The notes under the pieces: generated by a model
What the model was told of the DNA's origin: nothing
The model's input: only the letters and a program-made list of their open reading frames with translations
Database searches by the model: none
Made by a program: the position numbers and the translations under genes
In this document: positions 10,390-19,226 of the stretch, piece by piece
Layout of the letters: each line of letters opens with the position of its first letter
How positions within the stretch are numbered: position 1 is the stretch's first letter
NCBI GenBank assembly: GCA_009379915.1
Contig: WHSV01000021.1
Location: forward strand, 1 to 45,575
From: Actinomycetota bacterium
GTDB lineage: Bacteria; Actinomycetota; CADDZG01; WHSQ01
Direction: 5' to 3'
DNA: 45,575 nt

Positions 10390-10970
10390 GCCTCGACGTC
10401 ATCGTCTTCGGTGCGATGTTCGTGATGACGCTGGGCGCCGGGCTTGCAATGCTCTTTGCGCGCAACGCAGTACACGTCGCGCTGCTCTTAGTGCTCAGCC
10501 AGATCGGGCTCGCGGTTGCATTCTTGCTACAGGGGGCGTTCTTCGTCGCGGCTATTCAGATCATCATCTACGCGGGCGCGATCATGGTTCTCTTCCTGTT
10601 CGTCATCATGCTTCTGGGAGTCGATCGCCGAGAGGTCCTGGACGAGCCTCTCCGGGGGCAGCGCCCGCTGGCTCTTGGATTGGGGGTGCTGTTGACGGCC
10701 CAGGTGCTCTACATTGCATGGCGGGGAGTGGACCTCGCGTTCGCAGGTACCGGAGAGGCCGCAATTCAGGAGGTTAACTCCGACCCCGGCAACGTTCTCG
10801 GTATCGCTCGTGTGCTCTTTGGTCGCTACCTTCTGCCGTTCGAGGTCACGTCGGTGCTGCTCATCGTGGCCGTCGTCGGCGTGATGGTGCTGACTAGGCG
10901 CATGTATCCGGCGGCGCCCAACGTGGACACCGACATCCCGGGTACCGAGGCCGAGGAGGTGGCCGTATGA
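10386..10970 (+). CDS. nuoJ: NADH-quinone oxidoreductase subunit J (first operon)
   Basis: A 194-residue membrane subunit (ND6 type) with five predicted transmembrane helices. The diagnostic helix 3 sequence is [21 protein letters not shown], which contains the pi-bulge region. The GTG at 10386 overlaps the nuoI stop (GTGA) and the stop overlaps the nuoK ATG. A short charged C-terminal tail (about 20 residues) follows the last helix. Confidence 0.94.
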   Translation: MSLDVIVFGAMFVMTLGAGLAMLFARNAVHVALLLVLSQIGLAVAFLLQGAFFVAAIQIIIYAGAIMVLFLFVIMLLGVDRREVLDEPLRGQRPLALGLGVLLTAQVLYIAWRGVDLAFAGTGEAAIQEVNSDPGNVLGIARVLFGRYLLPFEVTSVLLIVAVVGVMVLTRRMYPAAPNVDTDIPGTEAEEVAV

Positions 10971-11275
10971 CGGAGGTATCTCCGGGCTACTTCCTCGCCT
11001 TGGCCGGACTCCTGTTCACCATCGGGGTTGTCGGCGTGCTGGTTCGTCGCAACGCAATCGTCATCTTCATGTTCATCGAGCTGATGCTAAATGCCGTCAA
11101 CCTGTTCTTCGTCACGTTCGCGCGCATGCAAGGGAACCTCCAGGGTCAGGTGCTGGTGTTCTTCGTGCTGGTTGTCGCCGCGGCCGAGGTTGTCGTCGGG
11201 CTCGCTCTCATCCTGCTCATCGCTCGCCGAAGGGCTTCTCTCGACGTCGACAAGGTCAGGCTTCTGAAGTGGTGA
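10967..11275 (+). CDS. nuoK: NADH-quinone oxidoreductase subunit K (first operon)
   Basis: A 102-residue three-helix membrane subunit (ND4L type). Conserved acidic residues sit in [11 protein letters not shown] and [12 protein letters not shown], as expected for the proton path. ATG 10967 overlaps the nuoJ stop. The C-terminus is LLKW; the TGA is 4 bp before the TTG of nuoL. Confidence 0.96.
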   Translation: MTEVSPGYFLALAGLLFTIGVVGVLVRRNAIVIFMFIELMLNAVNLFFVTFARMQGNLQGQVLVFFVLVVAAAEVVVGLALILLIARRRASLDVDKVRLLKW

Positions 11276-11279
11276 TCCG

Positions 11280-13184
11280 TTGAGCGCCCCCTCTGGTTTC
11301 GCTTTCTTGGCCGCGGCCGTCATCGCGCTGCCCCTTGCGGGGGCGGCGTTCCTACTCTTCTTCGGGAAGAGGATGAGCAAGGCGTCCGCCTACATCGCCT
11401 CGGGAGCGATCGCCCTGTCGTTTCTGAGCGGGTTGATTCTGTTCTTCCGCATGCTCGGCGAGCCGGGCGAGGAGCGCTCGTTCGTGATGAAGGTGTACGA
11501 CTGGGTGAATGTCGGCGGCATCCACGGAAACGGCGAGTTGCTGCTCGATCCGCTGAGTATCGTGATGGTGCTCGTGGTGACGGGGGTAGGCACGCTCATC
11601 CACGTCTACTCCATCGGGTACATGGAGGGTGATCCGAGGTACTCGCGCTTCTTTGCCTACCTGAACCTGTTCTGCGCGGCCATGCTCATACTCGTCCTGG
11701 CCGACAACCTCCTCCTGCTGTTCGTTGGATGGGAGGGCGTGGGGCTCTGCTCGTATCTATTGATCGGGTTTTGGTTCGAGCGCGAGGTGGCCGCGGGCGC
11801 CGCGAAGAAGGCGTTCATCGTCAACCGAATCGGTGACTTCTCCTTCCTGCTCGGCATCTTCCTGATCGCCGACGAGATCGGAAGCCTCAGCGTCACCGAG
11901 ATAAACGCGGGCGCCGCCACCATGGGGACCACGCTTGCAACCGTAGGGGCTCTGTTGTTGTTCGGAGGCGCAACCGGAAAGAGCGCTCAGATTCCTCTGT
12001 ACGTGTGGTTGCCGGACGCTATGGAGGGGCCGACTCCCGTCTCCGCTCTGATTCACGCGGCGACGATGGTCACGGCCGGTGTCTACGTCGTCGTCCGCTT
12101 CAGCCCTCTCTTCGTGGCCGGGGGTACGACCGCGCTCACCGTCGTGGCCTGGATCGGAGCGCTGACGGCGCTGTGGGCGGCGCTCATGGCCGCCTTCGAG
12201 TACGACATCAAACGCGTTCTCGCTTACTCGACCATCAGTCAGCTCGGCTACATGTTCATCGCCAGCGGAGTCGCGGGTTATTCGATCGGTATCTTCCACC
12301 TCGTGACGCACGCGTTCTTCAAGGCGTTGCTGTTCCTGGGGGCGGGAGCGGTGATGCACGCTCTTGCGGGCGAGACGGACATGCGGAAGATGGGCGGTCT
12401 TCGAAGAGCAATGCCCGTCGTCGGACTGACGTTTGCCGCAGGCTGGCTGGCGATCTCGGGGATCTTCCCGTTCGCGGGCTTCTGGTCGAAGGACGCCATA
12501 CTGGCCGTCGCGTGGGAGCAGGGTGAATACGCGCTGTGGGCGCTCGGGTTGCTGACCGCCGCCCTCACCGCGTTCTACATGTCCCGTATGTACTTCCGGG
12601 TGTTCGAGGGCGACCTCGAGGTGCCCGAGGGGATCCATGTCCACGACGCGCCCAGGACCATGGCCGTGGCGCTCGTTTCACTCGGTGCATTGTCGGTCGT
12701 CGGAGGTTTCTTCAATCTTCCGGGCGTGTTGACGCTCGAGCACTTCCTCGCCCCGGTGCTCGGCGAGCCCGAGGTGCCCCACGGAGTAATCGCCTGGGCA
12801 CTGGCGGGCGCGGCCCTGGTGGTCGCCTTCGCCGGCATCTTCGTGGCCAGAGCGCTGTATCTCCAGCCCGAGGGGGACGCGCGTCGCGAACGCCTTGAGA
12901 AGACCGCTCCCTGGTTCGTCGGTGCGGCGCGCAGCAAGTTCTACGTGGATGAGTTCTACGGCCGAGCGATCGTTGCCCCCGGCAAGGCCTTCGCTGGTTT
13001 CTGTGCCGACATCTTCGACAAGCGCGTCCTCGACGGACTCGTAAACGGCGTCGCATGGGTGGTGAACGGCGTGTCGAGTAAGGGCCGGCACGTGCAGACG
13101 GGATACGTGCGCAACTACGCGGTCATCTTCTTGCTCGGGGTCGTCGTCATCGCATCCTTCATGTTCCTGAGGGTGGGTGTCTGA
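11280..13184 (+). CDS. nuoL: NADH-quinone oxidoreductase subunit L (first operon)
   Basis: The distal antiporter-like proton pump subunit (ND5 type), 634 residues, with the long C-terminal lateral-helix region. Key pump residues are in place: Glu in LLFVGWEGVGLCSYLLIG, Lys in GGATGKSAQIPLYVWLPDAM, then EYDIKRVLAYSTISQLGYM. The start is TTG 11280, 4 bp after nuoK. The stop shares one base with the nuoM ATG (TGATG). Confidence 0.95.
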   Translation: MSAPSGFAFLAAAVIALPLAGAAFLLFFGKRMSKASAYIASGAIALSFLSGLILFFRMLGEPGEERSFVMKVYDWVNVGGIHGNGELLLDPLSIVMVLVVTGVGTLIHVYSIGYMEGDPRYSRFFAYLNLFCAAMLILVLADNLLLLFVGWEGVGLCSYLLIGFWFEREVAAGAAKKAFIVNRIGDFSFLLGIFLIADEIGSLSVTEINAGAATMGTTLATVGALLLFGGATGKSAQIPLYVWLPDAMEGPTPVSALIHAATMVTAGVYVVVRFSPLFVAGGTTALTVVAWIGALTALWAALMAAFEYDIKRVLAYSTISQLGYMFIASGVAGYSIGIFHLVTHAFFKALLFLGAGAVMHALAGETDMRKMGGLRRAMPVVGLTFAAGWLAISGIFPFAGFWSKDAILAVAWEQGEYALWALGLLTAALTAFYMSRMYFRVFEGDLEVPEGIHVHDAPRTMAVALVSLGALSVVGGFFNLPGVLTLEHFLAPVLGEPEVPHGVIAWALAGAALVVAFAGIFVARALYLQPEGDARRERLEKTAPWFVGAARSKFYVDEFYGRAIVAPGKAFAGFCADIFDKRVLDGLVNGVAWVVNGVSSKGRHVQTGYVRNYAVIFLLGVVVIASFMFLRVGV

Positions 13185-14698
13185 TGTCGGACTTCCCGTT
13201 CCTCGACATCGTCGTCTTCCTGCCGCTGGCGGGCGCGCTCTTGATGGGTTTCCTCCCCAAAGGAAAGGTCGCCCTTCTGCGCTACGCGGCGCTGGCGGTG
13301 ACCGCGGCGACGTTCCTGGTATCGCTCGGGGTTTTCGCGAACTTCGACACCAGCGACTCGGGCTTTCAGCTCGGGAGCAGCGCGGAGTGGATCCCGGAAT
13401 GGGGCGTGGGCTACATCACGGGTGTCGACGGCATCAGCCTGTGGCTGGTGCTGCTGACGAGCTTCCTGACTCCACTCGCGGTGCTCGCATCGTGGTCGGT
13501 GACCGAGCGGGTGAAGCCGTTCTTCATCTTCCTTCTCGCTCTCGAGACGGGGATGCTCGGCGTCTTCTCCTCGCTCGACATGTTCCTGTTCTATGTGTTC
13601 TGGGAGGTCACGCTCGTCCCGATGTACCTGCTCATCGGAATGTGGGGATATGCAAACCGCATCTACGCGGCGATGAAGTTCTTCCTGTTCACGCTGGCGG
13701 GGTCGTTGCTGATGCTCGTGGCGATCCTCTACCTGTACTTTGCGGTCGGCGGCGAGCCGACGTTCAACTACCAAGAGCTCCTCGGTACGCCGCTCACGCT
13801 CGACGTCCAGCGTCTTCTGTTCCTCGGATTCTTCGCCTCCTTCGCCGTGAAGGTTCCGCTCGTTCCACTGCATACATGGCTTCCCGACGCGCATACGGAG
13901 GCTCCGACCGCCGGTTCCGTTCTGCTGGCTGCCGTGTTGCTGAAGATGGGTACCTACGGGCTTCTCAGGTTCGCGATTCCGCTGTTTCCTGACGCGGCGC
14001 GTGAGATGGTCCCGATCGTCATGACTCTTGCGATCATCGGGATCGTGTACGGCGCGCTGGTCGCGATCATGCAGAAGGATCTGAAACGACTGGTCGCCTA
14101 TTCGTCGATCGCCCACCTCGGCTTCGTCGTGCTCGGAATGTTCGTGGGCACGATCCAGGGGATGAGCGGCGGGATCCTCCAGATGGTCAACCACGGTCTC
14201 TCGACGGGTGCGCTCTTCATGCTCGTCGGCGCACTCTACGACCGACGCCATACTCGTTTGATCGCGGACTACGGAGGCCTCGCCAAAACGGTGCCCGTGC
14301 TGGCGGGGGTGTTCCTGTTCGTGACGATGTCCTCGATCGGACTGCCGGGCCTCAACGGCTTCGTCGGCGAGTTTCTGATCTTGCTCGGCACGTTCTTCGG
14401 TTATCAGTGGTGGGTAGTGCCCGCGACCTTCGGCGTCGTGCTGGCCGCGATCTACCTGTTATGGGCCTACCGCCGTGTCTTTCATGGTCCCGTAACCAAC
14501 CAGGCCAACGCCGCGCTTCCCGATATGGAGGTGCGCGAGTGGCTGATGCTGGCCCCCGTGATGGCGCTGATCCTGCTGATCGGTGTCTACCCCAAGCCGT
14601 TTCTCGACCGCATCGAGCCGTCGGCGGAGAAGGTCGTTTCGCAGCTCCAGGATTCTTCGATGATCCCCGGACAAGTGGAGGAAGCCGGTGGGCCTTAA
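13184..14698 (+). CDS. nuoM: NADH-quinone oxidoreductase subunit M (first operon)
   Basis: Antiporter-like proton pump subunit (ND4 type), 504 residues, about 14 transmembrane helices. Glu in YVFWEVTLVPMYLL and Lys in FAVKVPLVPLHTWLPDAH are the conserved pump pair; QKDLKRLVAYSSIAHLGF follows. ATG 13184 shares a base with the nuoL stop. The end overlaps the nuoN GTG by 11 bp. Confidence 0.96.
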   Translation: MSDFPFLDIVVFLPLAGALLMGFLPKGKVALLRYAALAVTAATFLVSLGVFANFDTSDSGFQLGSSAEWIPEWGVGYITGVDGISLWLVLLTSFLTPLAVLASWSVTERVKPFFIFLLALETGMLGVFSSLDMFLFYVFWEVTLVPMYLLIGMWGYANRIYAAMKFFLFTLAGSLLMLVAILYLYFAVGGEPTFNYQELLGTPLTLDVQRLLFLGFFASFAVKVPLVPLHTWLPDAHTEAPTAGSVLLAAVLLKMGTYGLLRFAIPLFPDAAREMVPIVMTLAIIGIVYGALVAIMQKDLKRLVAYSSIAHLGFVVLGMFVGTIQGMSGGILQMVNHGLSTGALFMLVGALYDRRHTRLIADYGGLAKTVPVLAGVFLFVTMSSIGLPGLNGFVGEFLILLGTFFGYQWWVVPATFGVVLAAIYLLWAYRRVFHGPVTNQANAALPDMEVREWLMLAPVMALILLIGVYPKPFLDRIEPSAEKVVSQLQDSSMIPGQVEEAGGP

Positions 14699-16190
14699 CA
14701 CTCCGGAGATCGAGCTCCTCGGAATAGCGCCCGAGATCGCACTCGTGGTGGGCGCGCTCTTCATTCTCATCGTCGACGCCATCATCGGAGAAGGCGGAAA
14801 CAAGTGGCACCTCTGGATTCTCTCGACGATCGCGCTTGGGGTATCGATCTTCTTGGCCGTGCAGGCCTGGGGGAGCAACGAGCTGCAGATGGGCGACATG
14901 ATCGCAGTCGATGGCTTCGCCGCCTTCGTCAAGATCACACTCGCCGTCTTCGCTCTCCTTACGGTCTGGTTGTCGCGCAGCTACCTTCACCGCGACGGCA
15001 TCGAGGAGTCGGAGTTCTACGGTCTTCTTCTGTTCGCGGTGGCCGGGATGATGCTGATGGCATCGGCGGCCGACCTGATCATGGTCTTCCTCGCGCTCGA
15101 GACGTTCTCGCTCGCGCTCTACGTGCTCGTGGGGTTCCGACGCACCTCGCTCACGGGACAGGAATCGGCGATGAAGTACTTCCTGCTCGGAGCGTTCTCG
15201 TCGACGTTCTTGCTGCTTGGAATCGCCTTCGTTTACGGAGCAATCGGGTCGACCCAGATGTACGGGAGCTCGGCTGCGGGGGCCGGCGCCCAGGGCATCG
15301 CCACCGCTCTCGTCAGTCTTCCCGCCGGGGAATTCACGCTGCTCGTCATCGCGACGGGTCTTCTCGTCGTCGGCCTGGGCTTCAAGGTCGCCGCGGTTCC
15401 TTTCCACATGTGGACGCCCGACGCGTATCAGGGGGCCCCGTCCCCGGTCACGGGATTCATGGCCGCGGCCACGAAGCTCGCCGGATTCGCTGCGCTCATC
15501 CGCTTGCTCGACGCGATTCTCTTCCCCCTTCGGGGCGATTGGCGCCCACTGGTCATCGGAATCGCGGTTCTCACCATGGTCGTCGGCTCGGTCTTGGCGG
15601 TCGTGCAGGAGGATCTCAAACGTCTGCTCGCGTACTCGTCCATCGCACATGCAGGCTTCGTCTTCACCGGCATCATCGCCAGCAACGACAGGGGAGTGTC
15701 GGGATCGTTGTTCTATCTGGCGACCTACGGCATAACCGTCCTCGGAGCCTTCGCGGTCATCGCCGTTCTCGGGGGCCGCGACGAGAGGCGCACCACGGTC
15801 GACGATTTCCGCGGGCTGTTCTACGAGAGCCCGTTGCTCGCCGGCGCACTGACCTTGTTCCTGTTGTCGCTCGCCGGAGTGCCCGCGACCGTGGGTTTCG
15901 TCGGCAAGCTCGTCGTCTTCGGGGCGGCCGTCGAGGCCGGCTACTCCTGGTTGGTCGTCGTCGGTGTGCTCGCAAGCGCCGTCGCGGCGTTCTTCTACTT
16001 GAAGGTCCTCGTTGTCATGTACATGCAGGAGAGACAAGAGGGGGCCGAGCCCGCGACGTCCGGGTACGGCGGCCTGGCAACGGGCGTGATCGGTCTTGCG
16101 GCTCTGGCGACCGTCGCCCTCGGCCTCTACTGGAGTCCCCTCATCGACTTCGCCGAGCGAGCGACCTTCTTCTTCTCAGCCGGAGGCTAG
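14688..16190 (+). CDS. nuoN: NADH-quinone oxidoreductase subunit N (first operon)
   Basis: Antiporter-like proton pump subunit (ND2 type), 500 residues and last gene of the 14-gene operon. Glu in VFLALETFSLALYVLVGF and Lys in LGFKVAAVPFHMWTPDAY are conserved; QEDLKRLLAYSSIAHAGF is canonical. GTG 14688 is inside the nuoM end. The next 120 bp hold hairpins but no gene on the plus strand. Confidence 0.95.
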   Translation: MGLNTPEIELLGIAPEIALVVGALFILIVDAIIGEGGNKWHLWILSTIALGVSIFLAVQAWGSNELQMGDMIAVDGFAAFVKITLAVFALLTVWLSRSYLHRDGIEESEFYGLLLFAVAGMMLMASAADLIMVFLALETFSLALYVLVGFRRTSLTGQESAMKYFLLGAFSSTFLLLGIAFVYGAIGSTQMYGSSAAGAGAQGIATALVSLPAGEFTLLVIATGLLVVGLGFKVAAVPFHMWTPDAYQGAPSPVTGFMAAATKLAGFAALIRLLDAILFPLRGDWRPLVIGIAVLTMVVGSVLAVVQEDLKRLLAYSSIAHAGFVFTGIIASNDRGVSGSLFYLATYGITVLGAFAVIAVLGGRDERRTTVDDFRGLFYESPLLAGALTLFLLSLAGVPATVGFVGKLVVFGAAVEAGYSWLVVVGVLASAVAAFFYLKVLVVMYMQERQEGAEPATSGYGGLATGVIGLAALATVALGLYWSPLIDFAERATFFFSAGG

Positions 16191-16277
16191 CGGAACCCCG
16201 CATTTCGGTGGATGCTGACGCCGTGCCTGGAGGAGGGAGCCTCCCTTCGAGTTCATCGGGGGCATTTTTCCCCAGTG

Positions 16278-16296
16278 AGGGCTCTGAGAGAGCCCT
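16278..16296. terminator. Hairpin after nuoN, possible bidirectional terminator
   Basis: AGGGCTCT (16278-16285) and AGAGCCCT (16289-16296) make a perfect 8-bp stem with a 3-nt loop, 87 bp after nuoN and 14 bp before the end of the convergent minus-strand gene. A smaller stem (GGAGG/CCTCC, 16232-16244) and a T-run (16265-16269) lie just upstream. No T-run follows the main stem, so it is not a textbook Rho-independent terminator. Confidence 0.4.
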
Positions 16297-16310
16297 GAAT
16301 GTAGAGAAAG

Positions 16311-17024
16311 TCAGCCCTCGTTCGACGAGCGCAGCGGTGGCGCCGCCGGGGTGATCTCAGTCGGTCGGCCGCCGAGGGCCACGTAGGCGCGCGCCAGCGC
16401 GACCACTCCCACGAGGGTCAGGATGGTTGCGATCGCGCCCAGCGCGTCCCAGGCAAGGCCCAGCTCTCGTTCCCACCGCAGTTGGGCGCCCGCCTGCAGC
16501 AGCGCATTGGGCAGGATGAACGTGATCGCGAAGATCGAGCCGATCGGCATCCGGTGTCCCTTGCTCAGAGCAATGCTCCTCCTGATCGCGGGACTCGGCC
16601 ACACGCGCTCCTGGATCGCCACCGTTAGAGCCAGTCCCAGCATGGCCCCGAGTATCAGTCCGCCGATGACGAGAGCCAGAAGGCCGACAAAGACCGCCAC
16701 CATCGTCACGATGCCCGTGAGGATGAAGCGCCAGAACACGCCGCGCTTGAAGGCCAGCTTCACCCACTCGTCGGCGGAGCGTCGTTCCTCGCTCGCCGCG
16801 GCCAGGGTCAGGGCGATCTGCACGAAGGCGGACACGACGGTGAGCAGAATGGCTCCGAACAAGGAAGCGCCATCAACCTGGTCGGAGAGGCTCGCCAGAG
16901 CTCCGAAGATCAGCAGATCGATGAGCAACAAGAGTCCGAGAGGAGGCCTGAAGAGGTCTCTGAGCCCGTTCGCGATGAGACTCCCGGGACGCAACTGGAT
17001 GGGGGCCTCTGATGGGTGCTCCAT
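16311..17024 (-). CDS. Integral membrane protein of unknown function
   Basis: A 237-residue hydrophobic protein I do not recognise. ATG 17024 is preferred over the adjacent TTG 17027 because AGGA lies 7 bp upstream. Roughly five to six hydrophobic segments are visible (LLLLIDLLIFGALASL; GAILLTVVSAFVQIALTLAA; FILTGIVTMVAVFVGLLALVIGG and others), with a short disordered C-terminus. The layout resembles regulator-like or permease-like membrane proteins, but no catalytic motif is seen. It is the last gene of the minus-strand block, 41 bp after the 4-TM gene at 17066, and may be cotranscribed. Confidence 0.7.
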   Translation of the reverse strand: MEHPSEAPIQLRPGSLIANGLRDLFRPPLGLLLLIDLLIFGALASLSDQVDGASLFGAILLTVVSAFVQIALTLAAASEERRSADEWVKLAFKRGVFWRFILTGIVTMVAVFVGLLALVIGGLILGAMLGLALTVAIQERVWPSPAIRRSIALSKGHRMPIGSIFAITFILPNALLQAGAQLRWERELGLAWDALGAIATILTLVGVVALARAYVALGGRPTEITPAAPPLRSSNEG

Positions 17025-17065
17025 CAAGCGATCCTACGCGGCGTCGCGTAGAGCGGATGTGTTTC

Positions 17066-17491
17066 CTAAGGACGGCGCCTCCAGCTTCGGATCGCGACGA
17101 CGGCAACGACGGCCCATACCGCCGAAAGCACTATGTTCAGGCCGGCGAGGTAGTCGTTCGGCAGGGCGCTGGGGTTGTCCGGTCTCAAGCCGTAGCCGCG
17201 CAACAGCGGCCAGGTGGTGAGGACGACGATCGCGCTCGCGATCAGGCCGCCCTGGGACGGAGTTCGAAGATGACGGGGAATGCGACCGACCAGGAACACG
17301 CCGACGGCGAAGGTCAGCGGCGCAACGACGAAGTCGTGAACCACCAGGGAGCCCATGAACCAACGGATCCACTGTTCGGGATTCGTACGGGTGGCGTTGT
17401 CGAACAGACCCCAGACGCCATAAGCAATGACGAGCCACCCAAATGCTACGCAGGTCCAGAAGACCCGCCGGCTCGAACGGGGGCGGTTCAC
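17066..17491 (-). CDS. Small 4-TM membrane protein, unknown
   Basis: A 141-residue protein from GTG 17491, chosen because it forms the same GTGA 4-bp overlap with the upstream oxidoreductase as the other junctions of this operon; an in-frame ATG at 17515 would add eight residues. Four hydrophobic segments (about 10-28, 45-68, 80-98, 115-133) are separated by short loops, with a basic C-terminus. Position directly after the cytochrome b/Moco fusion suggests a membrane accessory or anchor for that enzyme. That is inference; no motif identifies a function. Confidence 0.65.
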   Translation of the reverse strand: MNRPRSSRRVFWTCVAFGWLVIAYGVWGLFDNATRTNPEQWIRWFMGSLVVHDFVVAPLTFAVGVFLVGRIPRHLRTPSQGGLIASAIVVLTTWPLLRGYGLRPDNPSALPNDYLAGLNIVLSAVWAVVAVVAIRSWRRRP

Positions 17492-18645
17492 AGAACGACC
17501 AACTCGCTCACCCATTTGGTTTGCATCACGCCCGGCCGGTTGGGGCCGATGAGGCGCAGCGGATAGCCATGGTCTATATGCAGAACTTGTCCGTTGCAGC
17601 GGAGCGCAAGCAGGGTGTCGGGGTCGTCCGCATGAACGGAATTGAGCACCGAGGTCCGATACAAACCATTCGGTTGGAGAGACTCAACTCGAACGGAGTG
17701 ACCACGCGCGACGCCCGCGAGCTCGAGGAGCCGGCGCACCCTGACTCCCTCCCAGTCCACCGTTGCACTCCAGCCCTCGACGCAAGAAATCGGAAGGGTC
17801 GCCCGATGTCGGGGAAGGGTCCGAAGGTCATCGAGCGAAAGAATGAGCGGTCGTTCGACCCGACCGGTGACTCTCAATCTGTAGCGGGGGTCGAGCGCGC
17901 TCCCAAGAACCTTCGCGGACACGGCCGACTTGTTGACGGGGAATCCCTGTGGCCCGACGTCCGGCCGCCTCGGAGCCAGTGCCGCCAGTCCCTTCAGTGG
18001 TGAAAAGGTTTGCCCGATGGTCGTGAGCGTAAGTACTCCGGCGCTGCCCGCGAGGACGCCGAGGAAGCCGCGCCGGCTGAGCCCGCCGTTCAGTGTCACT
18101 TGAAGTCCGGCGGGATCGCGTCCCCGGAGTTCTCTTCGGACGATCGCGCCCTTTGCCCCCACGTGGACGATCAGGGCTCCCATCGTGATCCACGACGCCC
18201 AGTAGTGACCCGCGGGAAAGAAGAAGCGCCACGGATACCAGAGGCTGATGTTCGCGATTCCTGTGAAGAGAAGGAACACGCTTCCGGCTACAAGGGGAAC
18301 CAACGAGATGCGTTCGACGAGGTGCGTCGGGTTCTCGATCGGCGGCCATTGCCAGAGTCGCGGATAGACGGTCCAGAGTTTGCCGAGCAACAGCGGGATC
18401 GCGATGATCCCCGTCGCAACGTGGAGTCCCTGCGTCACGCGGTAGAGACCGGCGGGCCGAGAGGGCCACGTGAACCACGCGGGGGGTTGCTGGATGAAGT
18501 GACTCAGAACTCCGGTCAGGAAGCAAACCGTGAAGGTGATTCCCAACGCGATGCCGAGGAGCGCGGCGGTTCGGGGCGAATGCAGCGGACTGGTGAAAGC
18601 TCCATCTTTGAGGGGGCCTTTCCGGGGCCTCGGCCGCGACTTCAT
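17488..18645 (-). CDS. Membrane molybdopterin oxidoreductase: cytochrome b-like domain fused to sulfite-oxidase-type domain
   Basis: A 385-residue two-part protein from ATG 18645, which overlaps the methyltransferase stop as ATGA. Residues 27-167 hold four transmembrane segments with histidines at 75, 147 and 161, suggesting b-type heme ligation. Residues 190-210 contain a twin-arginine-like motif (SRRGFLGVLAG) and a hydrophobic stretch, pointing to export of the rest. Residues 225-385 resemble the sulfite oxidase Moco domain, with the likely Mo-ligand Cys288 in PISCVEGWS and the ending GPNRPGVMQTKWV. It probably reduces or oxidises a periplasmic/extracytoplasmic substrate using quinone-pool electrons. 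The substrate is unknown. It sits last but one in a coupled minus-strand set with glycosyltransferases. Confidence 0.85.
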   Translation of the reverse strand: MKSRPRPRKGPLKDGAFTSPLHSPRTAALLGIALGITFTVCFLTGVLSHFIQQPPAWFTWPSRPAGLYRVTQGLHVATGIIAIPLLLGKLWTVYPRLWQWPPIENPTHLVERISLVPLVAGSVFLLFTGIANISLWYPWRFFFPAGHYWASWITMGALIVHVGAKGAIVRRELRGRDPAGLQVTLNGGLSRRGFLGVLAGSAGVLTLTTIGQTFSPLKGLAALAPRRPDVGPQGFPVNKSAVSAKVLGSALDPRYRLRVTGRVERPLILSLDDLRTLPRHRATLPISCVEGWSATVDWEGVRVRRLLELAGVARGHSVRVESLQPNGLYRTSVLNSVHADDPDTLLALRCNGQVLHIDHGYPLRLIGPNRPGVMQTKWVSELVVL

Positions 18646-19226
18646 CGGAGCTTCAAGTGAGCGAACCACCGATGCTCGGCCGACCAAATCTCTTCGAGCT
18701 GATATCCCCCGCGCGAGGCAACGTTCCCTATGTCGTCCACGCCCACGCGCGCCCACGGAAAAGCCGGTGAGATGCGATCGCTCCACTCGATCCTGACGCT
18801 GAGCGCGCGCGTGGGGGTTCCCGGTGCCTCGACCTCCGCCAAGACCCGGCCGTCGGAACGCAACAACTCGGTCAGCCGAACCAACAGCGCGTGGGGATTA
18901 CCTCCAATCCCGATGTTTCCGTCGAGCAGGAGTGCCGACGCCCAGCGACCCGCGGCCGGGATCCGCTCGAAAACCGAGCGGAGCAGGACGGGAGCCCCCC
19001 GCTTGGTGGCGATGTCCACCGCGCTCGGAGCGACATCGACTCCCATCGCGAGCCGTCCACTCTCCACCAGGGCCATGACATGACGGCCCGGACCGCACCC
19101 GACGTCCAGCACGGGGGCCGGTGCGCGTATCAGAAGCTCCCGCTCCGCGGGCGACGGCGCGGACATGTAGCGGTCGACCTCGAAGTTCATCACGATCTCG
19201 TCGTCCGTTACCAGCCGGGCGGTCAT
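18642..19226 (-). CDS. Class I SAM-dependent methyltransferase
   Basis: A 194-residue Rossmann methyltransferase. The SAM motif I is APVLDVGCGPGRHVMAL (about residues 36-52), followed by VDVAPSAVDIA (motif II) and an acidic LLDGNIGIGGNP region in place of the usual motif IV. ATG 19226 overlaps the upstream stop (ATGA), and its own stop overlaps the fusion oxidoreductase start. Coupling to glycosyltransferases suggests methylation of a sugar or lipid intermediate; the substrate is not identifiable from sequence. Confidence 0.85.
   Translation of the reverse strand: MTARLVTDDEIVMNFEVDRYMSAPSPAERELLIRAPAPVLDVGCGPGRHVMALVESGRLAMGVDVAPSAVDIATKRGAPVLLRSVFERIPAAGRWASALLLDGNIGIGGNPHALLVRLTELLRSDGRVLAEVEAPGTPTRALSVRIEWSDRISPAFPWARVGVDDIGNVASRGGYQLEEIWSAEHRWFAHLKLR

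Noticed and set aside
14352-16037. Long antisense open frames over nuoM/nuoN and over nuoM2 (33351-34919)
   Set aside because: Low-complexity charged composition with no recognisable domain; the overlapping plus-strand genes are certain.
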